Below are positions 38,621 to 47,557 of a stretch of 64,000 nt of DNA, one piece after another (the stretch's first letter is position 1; every line of letters begins with the position of its first letter). Location of the stretch: positions 1 through 64,000 of the forward strand of contig NZ_BCQE01000001.1 of assembly GCF_001544275.1 (NCBI RefSeq), given 5' to 3'. The position numbers were made by a program, and so were the translations under genes. This DNA is from Enterococcus gallinarum NBRC 100675. GTDB taxonomy: Bacteria > Bacillota > Bacilli > Lactobacillales > Enterococcaceae. The notes under the pieces are model-generated. The model was given only the letters and a program-made list of their open reading frames with translations. It had not been told where the DNA came from and searched no databases.

Positions 38621-39532
38621 TAACCATTGCCAGATTTCATGAAATACGACTTGTTTATTGGTTTCATTTAAGATCTCGTGACGACCGCCTTCCAGCAAAT
38701 AAACTGTCAGATGCCGCTGCCCTTGCTGGTTCAAATAGTTCGCTAGCTTACGGACACTCTTGCCATAATGGCCCACAGGATCTTCTTTTCCTGAAATCAG
38801 CAGTAACGGCAATTCGCGATCGATTTTCTGCAACAGGCGGGGGGCACTCGCTTTTTTTGTCAATAAAAACAAATCTCGATAGGCACTTAATGAAAAATGA
38901 AATTGCGTATGCGGATCTGCTAAATAAGCATCTACTTGTTGGGGATCACTGGACAACCAATCTTTCGCCGTTCGGTTGGGCTGAAACCGCCGATTATGTT
39001 GACCAAAAACCAGATTTTCCATCACGCGATAGGGCCATGCTTGCTGTCGAAAAGGCATCAACGACTTCGTCAATAAAGCGGCACTGGTCATTTTGGCCGG
39101 CGCTTCCAGTGTCGTCCCCATAATGATTGCTCCTGCCAATTTTGTATTTTTCTGATACAAAAAATTGCGCAAAACCAAAGAGCCCATACTATGACCTAAA
39201 AGATAATAAGGTTGAGCTGGAAACTGCTCCAACGCAAAACGCTGAACCAATCCCACATCTGCTACAAGATAATCCGCACCATTTGTTTCTCCAAATGTCC
39301 CATACTCGTTTTGCTCAGCTACTGTTTTCCCGTGTCCCAAGTGATCATGACCGATCACTGTGAATCCTTTTGAAACGAGATATTGAGCAAACGGATCGTA
39401 CCGTTCAATGTGTTCAATCATGCCATGGATCAGCTGAAGCATTCCTTTGGACTGTCCCTCCGGCTGCCAAATTTTCACATAAAGTTGATCTTTGCCGTTT
39501 GAAGATCGAATCATTTCTTGCCTGGTTTTCAT
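38609..39532 (-). CDS. alpha/beta hydrolase, monoacylglycerol lipase / lysophospholipase type
   Basis: 307 residues with the serine hydrolase nucleophile elbow GHSMGS (near residue 114), the oxyanion segment HGMIEH, a catalytic Asp in SGKEDPVG (about 252) and His in GGRHEILNE (about 283). This is the S33/hydrolase_4 (PldB-like) family that hydrolyses monoacylglycerols or lysophospholipids. No signal peptide. GAGGTG lies before the ATG. It is a single-gene unit. Confidence 0.88.
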   Translation of the reverse strand: MKTRQEMIRSSNGKDQLYVKIWQPEGQSKGMLQLIHGMIEHIERYDPFAQYLVSKGFTVIGHDHLGHGKTVAEQNEYGTFGETNGADYLVADVGLVQRFALEQFPAQPYYLLGHSMGSLVLRNFLYQKNTKLAGAIIMGTTLEAPAKMTSAALLTKSLMPFRQQAWPYRVMENLVFGQHNRRFQPNRTAKDWLSSDPQQVDAYLADPHTQFHFSLSAYRDLFLLTKKASAPRLLQKIDRELPLLLISGKEDPVGHYGKSVRKLANYLNQQGQRHLTVYLLEGGRHEILNETNKQVVFHEIWQWLESN

Positions 39533-39849
39533 CCATTCACCTCATTTGCATTTACTTTTACGTCTACTTTGTAAAACGATTTGCTCCGTCCCATTTGTCT
39601 TTATTATACATGGAAGAAGGAAAACTGCCTATCTTGGCCTAGAGCTCTATCAGCGGCTCATCCTAATTACTCAAAAAAAAACAGTATCATGGCACGTCTG
39701 TCCATGACACTGCTTTAGGATGTTAGTTTGCTTCATTCGGATCGAAGAACAGCCCTAAATTGAACAAGACAGATCACAGCATGGCCATTTGAGCCACGCC
39801 ATTGCTTTCAGTGTTATGATATCTAAACCACTGAAAGCAGCTCTAGAAA
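39533..39849. other. 317-nt intergenic region between GH43 and lipase genes
   Basis: Contains the promoter of the lipase-like gene (TATAAT on the minus strand near 39602-39607), a terminator at 39673-39712, and a second 11-bp hairpin TGCTTTCAGTG/CACTGAAAGCA (about 39807-39841) immediately after the GH43 stop codon without a U run. No gene seen. Confidence 0.5.
39673..39712 (-). terminator. terminator of the ABC-GH2-GH43 operon
   Basis: CAGTGTCATGG/CCATGATACTG (11 positions, one mismatch) with a 9-nt loop and nine U on the minus strand, 137 nt after the GH43 stop codon. Confidence 0.8.
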
Positions 39850-41244
39850 CTATTCTCCCTCTTTTGGTATGATCTCCATCCGATCGACACTCAGTGTGTC
39901 GACCCCAATTTCTGAAGACACTTCGATTTTGATAGTGCCTGCTTTCAAATTCATAGTAGTTTGGATAGGCTGATAGTATTGTGACGGATAGACCGCCAAA
40001 CGTTGGCTGTCATCATCTGTTTTCAGTTGAACATACACGGGCTCATTCAATGACAAATAATCTTGAGTTTTAAGATAAACGATGACCGTCGCTTCACTAG
40101 CCTGTCCCATTGTTGGTTGAAAAACCAAACGATCTTCGATCGATTCAAACCCTTGAACCACTTTTTTCATCAATGCTTCCTCGTCTGTCACTGTTACTAA
40201 ATCACCTTCAAGAAGCGCATCACTGGCGGTCATTCGGATCCTTTTTGCTTCACCACTGGGAAGCTTCTGTGTTTCATTATCCGCTAAAGGAACTTCTAAT
40301 TTCAGCTTGTTTTCTTCCCATTTGATCGGCTGCAAACGAATCGAGCGTTGCCAGCCAGAATGATCCCAACGAGCAGCGTGAAATATCAACCAGTCTTCGG
40401 TGCCGTCTTTCGACTTGGCAAACCCATTGTGCCCGGGACCAAAAACAGTTTCTGTCTGCTGAAAAATCGGTTCGGATTCTTTCGTCCAACTTCGGGTATC
40501 TAATGGATCATCTTGGCGATCCATTGTCAAAAGTCCCAGTGCATAATCATTGTCCCAACTTCCACTAGCCGAATAGACCACATTCACCGTATCTTCTTTG
40601 ATGATCACTTGAGGTGCTTCGTTAATCAACGGCGTTTGCCGCATTTCCCATTCGTATTCCGGAGTCGAAATCAGCTGCTTTTCACCAATGACTTCTGTAG
40701 GTGAGATCATTTCAGCAATATAAATATTTTGGGCAATATTTTCATATCCTTCCCAACCTGACCAAAGGAAATACCGTTGTTCGTCTAATTCGAGGACAGT
40801 TCCATCAATAGCAAACTTGTCATCCAGTCCTTTGATTTCTTCCAACTGCCAATCATCACTGTAAGGATCCTGGTTTTCGTTGACTAGTACATACATCCGG
40901 TGGGTTTCTGAGGGATGATTGGCCGCAAAATAAACGACCCACGTACCATCCAGCTGATGAAGTTCCGGTGCCCAGATACTTTCAAACTCCGCAGGCATTT
41001 CCCAGATGACTTTTTTCTCCCCCGCTGCTACTTCAGTCAGATTTTCCGAACGCCAAAGGGTTAAGTTGTTACCAGTAGTTTTCGTATAATAATAATATTT
41101 CTCATCTTGAAAAATCCACGGGTCTGCACCATCGTTGTCGATGATCGCTGTGAAATCGTCAACCAGCGTTTCATGAGAAGTACCGCAACCTCCTACGAAA
41201 GGAGTCGCCAAAATCAATGCACAAATAATACCATTTTTTCTCAT
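39850..41244 (-). CDS. GH43-family lipoprotein glycosidase (arabinosidase/xylosidase type)
   Basis: 464 residues. A signal peptide ends in the lipobox VGGC (Cys20), so the enzyme should be anchored outside the cell. The five-blade GH43 residues are visible: base Asp41 in NDGADPW, pKa modulator Asp147 in AIDGT, acid Glu209 in INEAPQ. About 120 C-terminal residues form a separate beta-rich, perhaps carbohydrate-binding, module. GGAAAGGAG before the ATG at 41244 decides the start. It lies 32 nt after the GH2 gene at the end of the ABC operon. Exact substrate unknown; alpha-arabinosyl or beta-xylosyl linkages are typical. Confidence 0.88.
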   Translation of the reverse strand: MRKNGIICALILATPFVGGCGTSHETLVDDFTAIIDNDGADPWIFQDEKYYYYTKTTGNNLTLWRSENLTEVAAGEKKVIWEMPAEFESIWAPELHQLDGTWVVYFAANHPSETHRMYVLVNENQDPYSDDWQLEEIKGLDDKFAIDGTVLELDEQRYFLWSGWEGYENIAQNIYIAEMISPTEVIGEKQLISTPEYEWEMRQTPLINEAPQVIIKEDTVNVVYSASGSWDNDYALGLLTMDRQDDPLDTRSWTKESEPIFQQTETVFGPGHNGFAKSKDGTEDWLIFHAARWDHSGWQRSIRLQPIKWEENKLKLEVPLADNETQKLPSGEAKRIRMTASDALLEGDLVTVTDEEALMKKVVQGFESIEDRLVFQPTMGQASEATVIVYLKTQDYLSLNEPVYVQLKTDDDSQRLAVYPSQYYQPIQTTMNLKAGTIKIEVSSEIGVDTLSVDRMEIIPKEGE

Positions 41245-41276
41245 TGTCTCTCCTTTCCAATGTTGCCGTCTGCATA

Positions 41277-43067
41277 TCATTCAACTTGAGAAACATGAAA
41301 TTGATCATTGATAGCTTTGATTGCTGCCAAGTCCACTTTAGGCTGACGGTCATAAGTCAATAACCCATTGATCTCCTGTTCGACATCGGTCAATTGCGTA
41401 TAGCAATATCCCCAGAGCCCTACTGAAGCATAGACAGCCGACAGCACCCGTTGGTAGTCCTTTAAGAATTCAACTTCATTGTCGACTGACGTATACCCCC
41501 AACCTGGTTGTCCCGATACATCAAAGCCGATGCCACCAAATTCCGTTAACAAGATTGGTTGCTCCTGATAAGAAAAGCCGTTGGCAAAAATCGGCCACGG
41601 AGTAGAAAGCCGCTTAATCAGATTTTCGCGAGTTCGGAGGGTTTCTTTAAAGTAATCATATTTCTCAGTTTCTTCTTTTTGGCCATGGGCATAGTTGTGA
41701 ATGGCGCAAATATCTGTTTCTGTCATTGCCCAACCATCATTTGAGATCACTAATCGTGTTTTATCCAATGCGTGCAAGAAATGATACATTGCTTGAGAGA
41801 AATGTTGCTGTGTTCGGTCAAAGGAAATCTTTGGCACGCCCCAGCTTTCATTGATCGGCACCCAAGTCACAATGGAGGGATGGCTAAAGTCTCTGGCAAT
41901 GATCTCGGTCCATTCCCGCATCAGTCGTTCAACAGAATCTTCATTGTAAATCGCCGGAGCCGCACATTCTACCCAAACCAGAAAACCTAACTGATCCGCC
42001 CAGTACAAAAAGCGCGGATCTTCTGTTTTTTGATGTTTGCGGCAACCATTGAAGGCCATTTCTTTTGCTAGTAAGATGTCTTTTTTAAAGTCTTCATCTG
42101 ACGGTGCAGTCAAGAGGCCACTAGGCCAGTACCCTTGATCCAAAATCAACTTTTGATAGTAAGGTTTGTTGTTCAAATAGACCATGCCGTTTTCCGTATG
42201 GATTTTACGCATGCCGAAATAACTTTTCAGGTAGTCAATTGTTTCTCCATCGTTGATTAAAGAAAGTTTAATATCAAATAACCGGGGATTTTCCGGTGTC
42301 CAAGACCAACCGTCATGATGGAAATTGCTTCTGAAAATATGTTCCTGAAAAAGATCGACATTGAACTTCATTTTTGCCGAATCTGCAGACAGTCTCCCCG
42401 CTGCGATTAGCTGTTCTTTAAAAGAGATCCGATAGTCCAGTTCACACTGCGGCTGGAACTGATTCAAGATCGTTTCAACAGTCACGGTCCCCTCATCAAA
42501 ATTTGGAGTCAAATTGATTTCTTTCAAATAAGTCTCTGAAACGACTTCCAACCATACTGGCTGCCAAATCCCGGTAGAATTCGTATACCAGATACCAGCA
42601 GATTCTGTCTCCCAGAATTGTTTTCCTCGAGGAATACTTTCATCTGCATGAGGATCAAATACACGCACACTTATCGCTTGCTGACCGTCGACCAAATAAT
42701 CGGTAATATCTACTTCAAAAGAGGTATGACCGCCTTGATGATTCGTTACATGACAACCATTGACAAAGACATCCGCCTCGTAATCCACCGCACCAAAATG
42801 CAAGACTACACGTTGACTGTCCATTGCCTGCACTGTGAATGTCCGGTAATACCAGACAATATCGTGAGATTCTCGTTGGTTGATCCCGCTCAATTCGCTT
42901 TGATAGACGAAGGGCACCTTGATTCTATGCGGATAGGCTTCCTCCTCTTGATACCATTTCTCTTTTAGTCCTACATTTTTATCATCAAAGGCGAAGTGCC
43001 ATTCTCCATTTAAATTCAGCCAGTTTTCTCGTTGAAACTGGGGTCTAGGGTATTCATTTCTGCTCAT
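41277..43067 (-). CDS. GH2-family beta-glycosidase
   Basis: 596 residues, N-terminal sugar-binding jelly-roll (about 1-170), immunoglobulin-like domain (about 180-285) and barrel. Acid/base Glu407 in VPINESWG and nucleophile Glu509 in LLTEFGG are intact. No signal peptide, so it acts on imported oligosaccharides. The short form without the large beta-galactosidase C-terminal domain is seen in beta-galactosidases, beta-glucuronidases and alpha-arabinopyranosidases. GGAGG 4 nt before the ATG at 43067 fixes the start; the ATG six codons upstream lacks a ribosome binding site. Confidence 0.88.
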   Translation of the reverse strand: MSRNEYPRPQFQRENWLNLNGEWHFAFDDKNVGLKEKWYQEEEAYPHRIKVPFVYQSELSGINQRESHDIVWYYRTFTVQAMDSQRVVLHFGAVDYEADVFVNGCHVTNHQGGHTSFEVDITDYLVDGQQAISVRVFDPHADESIPRGKQFWETESAGIWYTNSTGIWQPVWLEVVSETYLKEINLTPNFDEGTVTVETILNQFQPQCELDYRISFKEQLIAAGRLSADSAKMKFNVDLFQEHIFRSNFHHDGWSWTPENPRLFDIKLSLINDGETIDYLKSYFGMRKIHTENGMVYLNNKPYYQKLILDQGYWPSGLLTAPSDEDFKKDILLAKEMAFNGCRKHQKTEDPRFLYWADQLGFLVWVECAAPAIYNEDSVERLMREWTEIIARDFSHPSIVTWVPINESWGVPKISFDRTQQHFSQAMYHFLHALDKTRLVISNDGWAMTETDICAIHNYAHGQKEETEKYDYFKETLRTRENLIKRLSTPWPIFANGFSYQEQPILLTEFGGIGFDVSGQPGWGYTSVDNEVEFLKDYQRVLSAVYASVGLWGYCYTQLTDVEQEINGLLTYDRQPKVDLAAIKAINDQFHVSQVE

Positions 43068-43086
43068 AGTTCCTCCAAAAAACAAT

Positions 43087-43920
43087 TTATTTTATACCAC
43101 TTTGCAATGACATTGATTCCATGAAACTCTTTTGCGCCACTAAATATAAAAGGAATGTCGGGATCAATGCTAAAAGAGCTCCTGCAGCTCCTACTCCCGG
43201 ATACGTCATATATTGCCCTTGCAGCAACTGAAGTCCCGGCGTGATAGGCAGTTTATCAATATCGCTCATAACGATAGAAGGCCACAAGAAGTCGTTCCAC
43301 TAACCAGTAAAACTAAATAACGCAACGACGGTTAAAACCGGCTTGATCAGTGGCAGAATAATATGATAAAAAATCTGAAATTCATTGGCCCCATCGATTA
43401 CAGCCGACTCATCCAATTCTTTAGGAATCCCTAAGATAAACTGACGAACTAGAAAAATGTTATAGACACCTGCTGCGCCAAGAACGATCACGGCTAGAAA
43501 CGTGTTGGTCCAGCCTAATGTATCCACGATTTTGAAATTGGGGATCAAATTGACGACACCAGGAAACATCATCGTTCCCAGCAATAATGCAAAAATCAAG
43601 TCTCGACCTTTAAACGTCAGCCGTGTATAGCCATAAGCCGCAAAAGAAACGATCACCATCACCAACAATATGTGGGCTGTTGAAATGATCATCGAATTCA
43701 AAAACCAGCGAAAGACTGGCGATGAATCATTCCCCTGCAACAACCCTAAAAAGTTTGCGAAAGTCCACTCTTTAGGAATCAGGCTAAAGCCAACTTTTTG
43801 AATCTCAGCATCTGATTTGAAAGAGGTAAAAATAGCCCATATCAGAGGAAAAATCCAGACAATACAAACAATAGCTAATACGATAAATGCGACTCTTTTT
43901 CCTACTTTATTTTCTCGCAT
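43087..43920 (-). pseudogene. CUT1 ABC sugar permease (MalG type) interrupted by an amber codon
   Basis: The frame from the ATG at 43920 encodes a MalG/MsmG-type permease with N-terminal helix and the EAA loop (ELDESAVIDGANEFQIFYHIILPLIKP). At 43300-43302 it meets TAG, then continues in the same frame with WNDFLWPSIVMSDIDKLPITPGLQ and the last helix to 43087. Family members have Ser or similar before WNDFLWP, so a single C-to-A change (TCG to TAG) would explain it. Without readthrough or a suppressor the permease loses its last two helices. Neighbouring genes are intact. A sequencing error cannot be excluded. Confidence 0.85.
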
Positions 43921-43930
43921 GGCTGTCCCC

Positions 43931-44812
43931 TTACCTCTCTAATTTTTTGATCATGATAAATTGAAAGACCGAAACGATCATGATAACGATCCCTAGTAAA
44001 ATCGCCATCGCCGATGACATACCGGCAACGGACGTACTACTGCCAAAAGCATTCTCTTGAATATACATCATGAGTACTCTCGTCGAATTGTTCGGACCAC
44101 CCCCGGTCAGCATCAATGGCTGTCCATAAATATTGAATTGAGCAATAGTCGTCATGACTGTTGTAAAAATCAGCTGATTCCGAATACTCGGCAACGAAAT
44201 CCGGAAAAACTTCACTACACTGCTGGCTCCGTCAAGCTCGGCTGCCTCCATTTGTTCCCTGGGCACACCGTTCAACGCAGCTACATAAATGATCAAATTT
44301 CCTCCTAATGTCCACCAAATCGTTACGATCAAAATCGCGATCCAGGCCCATGGTTGTGTCCCGACAAAATTGATATCTATCCCAAAAACTTCTTTGATCG
44401 GGCCAAAGGATTTACTTAACAGAAACCCCCAAATGATCATTACAGCAGAGATGGCAAACAATGTCGGCAAGTAAAGAACCGATTGAAAAAAGCGCATCAT
44501 CTTTGGCTTTGCGGACAATGCCACAGCTAATAGCAATGGAATCGCGATACACAGAGGTACTGATATCACTGCAAAGAATAGCGTGTTTTTCATCCCATTG
44601 AAAAATTGCGTATGATACAGCGAGTCTTGATCAAATAGAATCGTCTTAAAATTGTCTAAACCAATAAAAATCGGTGAACTAAAAAGATCCCATTCGGTAA
44701 AGGAAACATAAACACCAATTACAGCAGGAACCAAAAAGAATAAAATAAAAAGAATCATGTGGGGACCGATAAACAAAACGGGCCAACCACTGAGCTTTTT
44801 TTTGCTACTCAT
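43931..44812 (-). CDS. CUT1 ABC sugar permease (MalF type)
   Basis: 293 residues with six hydrophobic helices; the EAA loop reads EQMEAAELDGASSVVKFFRISLPSIRNQ (positions about 183-210), the site of contact with the ATPase. It pairs with the MalG-type protein encoded next, 10 nt downstream. No ATPase gene is present here, so a shared MsmK-type ATPase elsewhere must energise it. A 221-nt gap with a repeat-like element separates it from the binding protein gene. Confidence 0.93.
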   Translation of the reverse strand: MSSKKKLSGWPVLFIGPHMILFILFFLVPAVIGVYVSFTEWDLFSSPIFIGLDNFKTILFDQDSLYHTQFFNGMKNTLFFAVISVPLCIAIPLLLAVALSAKPKMMRFFQSVLYLPTLFAISAVMIIWGFLLSKSFGPIKEVFGIDINFVGTQPWAWIAILIVTIWWTLGGNLIIYVAALNGVPREQMEAAELDGASSVVKFFRISLPSIRNQLIFTTVMTTIAQFNIYGQPLMLTGGGPNNSTRVLMMYIQENAFGSSTSVAGMSSAMAILLGIVIMIVSVFQFIMIKKLER

Positions 44813-44855
44813 ACATTACGCATCCTTTCATGCCTTGATAAAATCGACTAGAAAA

Positions 44856-45027
44856 AGACTGTGACAAAAACCACTTCTGCATGGAAGATGCTCTTTCGTG
44901 TAAGTTGCCAAGCTAACCAGATCAAAAGGCCACTCTTTGAGAAATCTTATATGAGTCCTCTTTTGGTATGTGCCTTCTCGACATGTCTGAGCACTATCTT
45001 CTTTGCCTTCAGCTTTTGTCACAGACC
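44856..45027. repeat. candidate dispersed element with TGTGACAAAA terminal repeats inside the ABC operon
   Basis: AGACTGTGACAAAAA (44856-44870) and TTTTGTCACAGACC (45014-45027) form a terminal inverted repeat of about 13 bp around about 145 nt without a gene. The same ends occur at 2711-2821. Lying between binding-protein and permease genes, it may fold in the mRNA and lower downstream expression. Confidence 0.5.
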
Positions 45028-45033
45028 CTGCGA

Positions 45034-46278
45034 CTATTTCATTTTCTCTTCCACGACTTTTTGGATTTCACCAAAGGTATCTTTAATATCGGCTTTTCCA
45101 GTGATCATGTCCCAAGAACGATTGTCGTATTCATCAAAAATGTAAGACAATCCATCGACTGCATTCACAGAGATCGCCGCCTGTCCTTTTTCTGTTTTCA
45201 ACAAGAAAGATTGCGGCATCTTGACATATTCCTCATTGTCAAGCATCGCTAGTGAAGTTGGATTGGCGCCAGATTTCACCCATTCTAACTGGTTTGCCTG
45301 CAACCAAGTCAAGAAATCCACCATTCCCTCTTTCTTTTCATCAGACCGTTCTTCTTTTGTCTTAAACATCGCAAACTGATCAACTCCCGATCCTTGAACG
45401 ATATTTTCCGCATCCCATTGCGGTGTAAAGGTTTCTCCCCACTCAAAGTCACTGATTTCTTCCATATTGCTCAACATCCACGTTCCTTCTGGCAAGAAGA
45501 TCAGCTGTTGATTCGCAAAAAGTTTATTGGCATCTTCCCCGTCTGGCACCATGTAGCCCGCATCATACAAATTTTTGAACTCCTGTACCGTGTTATACGA
45601 ATACTCATTATCGATATTGATCTTGCCATCTTGATCTTGCCATTGCCCGCCCATTTGCTGATATAGATTGGAATAATTCTGCATCCCCCAGGTATAACCA
45701 AAGCTATAAACGCCATCTGCTTTTGCTTTTTCACCTGCCTGATTGATTTCTTCATAGGTCACGATGCCATCATCTAATGCTCCAGGAATGTATTTGTCTA
45801 CCAGATCTTTGTTGTAATACATGACCCACGACCCCATGGTGGCAGGAATCCCATACTGGCTGTCCTCAAGAGTGCCGGTATCCCAAGCTGCTTCAACATA
45901 ATTGCTGCGATCTAGCTCTGTACCTTTGATCATGTCATCCCAAGAATCCAGCATCTCTTGGTTCTTATAGGTGGGAAGTGCTTCTGAAGCGACTAAAGCC
46001 AAATCTGGTACACCTTTCCCCGATTTACCTGCTGTAGTTAGTTTTGAGGTGAAGGTATCCCCTTGCATACTCACTAATTTCACTTTGAAATCCGGATCCG
46101 TCGCATTGTATTCGTCAATCGTCTTTTTGATTTTCTCCCCATCTGGTCCAGTTGTGGATGACCATAACAAAATTTCAGAACTCTTGCTTGAGTTGCCGCC
46201 GCCACTTCCACATGCTGACAATACGATGCCACACAGCAACGTCGCCCCTACTACTATAGCTGCTTTACTAAATTTCAT
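45034..46278 (-). CDS. extracellular sugar-binding lipoprotein of the CUT1 ABC importer
   Basis: 414 residues, signal peptide with lipobox LSAC (Cys23), a Gly/Ser linker and a SBP_bac_1 fold (for example WGETFTPQWDAENIVQGSGVDQFAMFK region near 290-320). It captures an oligosaccharide outside the cell. First gene of the binding protein - MalF - MalG(amber) - GH2 - GH43 operon; the enzymes suggest an arabinose- and galactose-containing plant oligomer. The ArsR-type regulator gene is divergent, with a cre-like site between. Confidence 0.93.
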   Translation of the reverse strand: MKFSKAAIVVGATLLCGIVLSACGSGGGNSSKSSEILLWSSTTGPDGEKIKKTIDEYNATDPDFKVKLVSMQGDTFTSKLTTAGKSGKGVPDLALVASEALPTYKNQEMLDSWDDMIKGTELDRSNYVEAAWDTGTLEDSQYGIPATMGSWVMYYNKDLVDKYIPGALDDGIVTYEEINQAGEKAKADGVYSFGYTWGMQNYSNLYQQMGGQWQDQDGKINIDNEYSYNTVQEFKNLYDAGYMVPDGEDANKLFANQQLIFLPEGTWMLSNMEEISDFEWGETFTPQWDAENIVQGSGVDQFAMFKTKEERSDEKKEGMVDFLTWLQANQLEWVKSGANPTSLAMLDNEEYVKMPQSFLLKTEKGQAAISVNAVDGLSYIFDEYDNRSWDMITGKADIKDTFGEIQKVVEEKMK

Positions 46279-46388
46279 TTTTCCACGCTCCTATTATTTA
46301 ACTTATTTGTAAAACGATATTCCAACTCACTTTACTTTTTTCAACAACAATAAAAACCAAACTGTTTACACCGTTAAATTAACATCAA

Positions 46389-46404
46389 AATAAAGCGCTA
46401 TCAA
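46389..46404. promoter_or_regulatory. cre-like site between the ABC operon and its ArsR-type regulator
   Basis: AATAAAGCGCTATCAA, read on the other strand as TTGATAGCGCTTTATT, fits the cre consensus WTGNNARCGNWWWCAW except at one position. It shares TTGATAGCGCT with the perfect site at 29507-29522. Carbon catabolite repression of the ABC operon is likely. Confidence 0.55.
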
Positions 46405-46524
46405 CAGCTATTTAACAACTAAAATAAAATATTTATATCGTTTAACTATAGTGTAAAATCATCAAGTTATGTTATAATAAACCTGCGCAATCAATTAACA
46501 AAAAAGTATAACGAGGTGAATAGA

Positions 46525-47433
46525 ATGGAATTAAATTTAGAGAAAACCTCTTTACCGGTTTATGAAGCTTTAGCCAATGAGACGCGTTTGGCAATTTTGA
46601 GAGAGTTAGGCGGGGAAAGAAAAAGCATCAGTGAGATTGGGGAAAAACTGGCAATCAGCAACGCACTCATGACCAAGCACATCAAAAAATTAGAGCAGGC
46701 ACAATTGATCAGATTAGAAAAAGGAACGGGAAAAGATTGGAAAAAGAAGTTTCTAGCTTTAAAGACTGATTTCATCAACATCAACTTCCCCGAAAAAGTA
46801 TTTCCAGAAATGAATTTGACTTCATTACCTGTGAAAATTGGTCACTTCACTGATTTTAGAGCCGAAGCTTCTTGTGGAATGGCTACAAAAGATCGCCTGA
46901 TCGGCGCATTGGATGATCCTAAATCCTTTTTGGCACAAGAACGAGTAGATGCCAGTATTATCTGGTTAAACAATGGATTCTTAGAGTACAAAATTCCGAA
47001 ACCGCTAAAAAATGGGGAAAAAATCGAAATGCTGGAAATCAGCATGGAGATTGCTTCTGAATTCCCTATTTCCAATAATTATTGGCCGAGTGATATTTCT
47101 TTCTATATCAACGATGTCTGTTTAGGAACCTATACTGTTCCAGGAAACTTTTCAGATGTACGGGGGGCATTGACCCCTCAATGGTGGATCGATGAGTTCA
47201 GTCAATACGGCTTGTTGAAACATCTGCGGATCAACCGTTTTGATACTTCGATCGACGGAGAAAAGCTGACCGACCATAACTTAAGCGAGATCGATTTGGA
47301 TCACAGTGATTTCTTTACATTCAAAATTGCAGCACCGGCAACCGCAGAAAACGCTGGCGGTCTAACTATTTTTGGCGATCGTTGGGGCAATTACCCGCAG
47401 GATCTGCTTTTCAATTTTTATATTTCGGAATAA
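46525..47433 (+). CDS. ArsR-type HTH regulator with a large C-terminal sensor domain
   Basis: 302 residues. The N-terminal winged HTH (about 8-85; ALANETRLAILREL, ISNALMTKHIKKLEQ) is ArsR-like. Residues about 95-302 form an unrecognised beta-rich domain without the metal-binding cysteines of classical ArsR proteins. Such long members occur beside plant polysaccharide ABC operons, and this one is divergent from the importer, so a sugar ligand is inferred. GAGG 8 nt before the ATG at 46525 sets the start; TATAAT at 46473-46478 is the likely -10. Confidence 0.8.
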   Translation: MELNLEKTSLPVYEALANETRLAILRELGGERKSISEIGEKLAISNALMTKHIKKLEQAQLIRLEKGTGKDWKKKFLALKTDFININFPEKVFPEMNLTSLPVKIGHFTDFRAEASCGMATKDRLIGALDDPKSFLAQERVDASIIWLNNGFLEYKIPKPLKNGEKIEMLEISMEIASEFPISNNYWPSDISFYINDVCLGTYTVPGNFSDVRGALTPQWWIDEFSQYGLLKHLRINRFDTSIDGEKLTDHNLSEIDLDHSDFFTFKIAAPATAENAGGLTIFGDRWGNYPQDLLFNFYISE

Positions 47434-47550
47434 AAAAAGACACAGGCAAACAATCACCTGCATCACTTGATGATCTCTGTTAACTCTCCTTTGACTGCAA
47501 GATTTAACAGGGATCATTTGCTATGGCGGGATTCGTTTTTCTGTGTCTTG
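47433..47550 (-). terminator. two-level terminator hairpin between convergent genes
   Basis: Outer stem AAGACACAG/CTGTGTCTT with a run of U on the minus strand, enclosing an inner stem TGATCTCTGTTAA/TTTAACAGGGATCA. It ends the Gfo/Idh operon and probably helps end the regulator gene. Confidence 0.65.
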
Positions 47551-47557
47551 ATTGCTC

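Noticed and set aside
39807-39841. Terminator directly after GH43
   Set aside because: The 11-bp hairpin has no U run on either strand; the effective terminator is more likely at 39673-39712.
43087-43287. Separate 66-residue protein
   Set aside because: It is the in-frame C-terminal end of the MalG-type permease after the TAG at 43300-43302, not a gene of its own.
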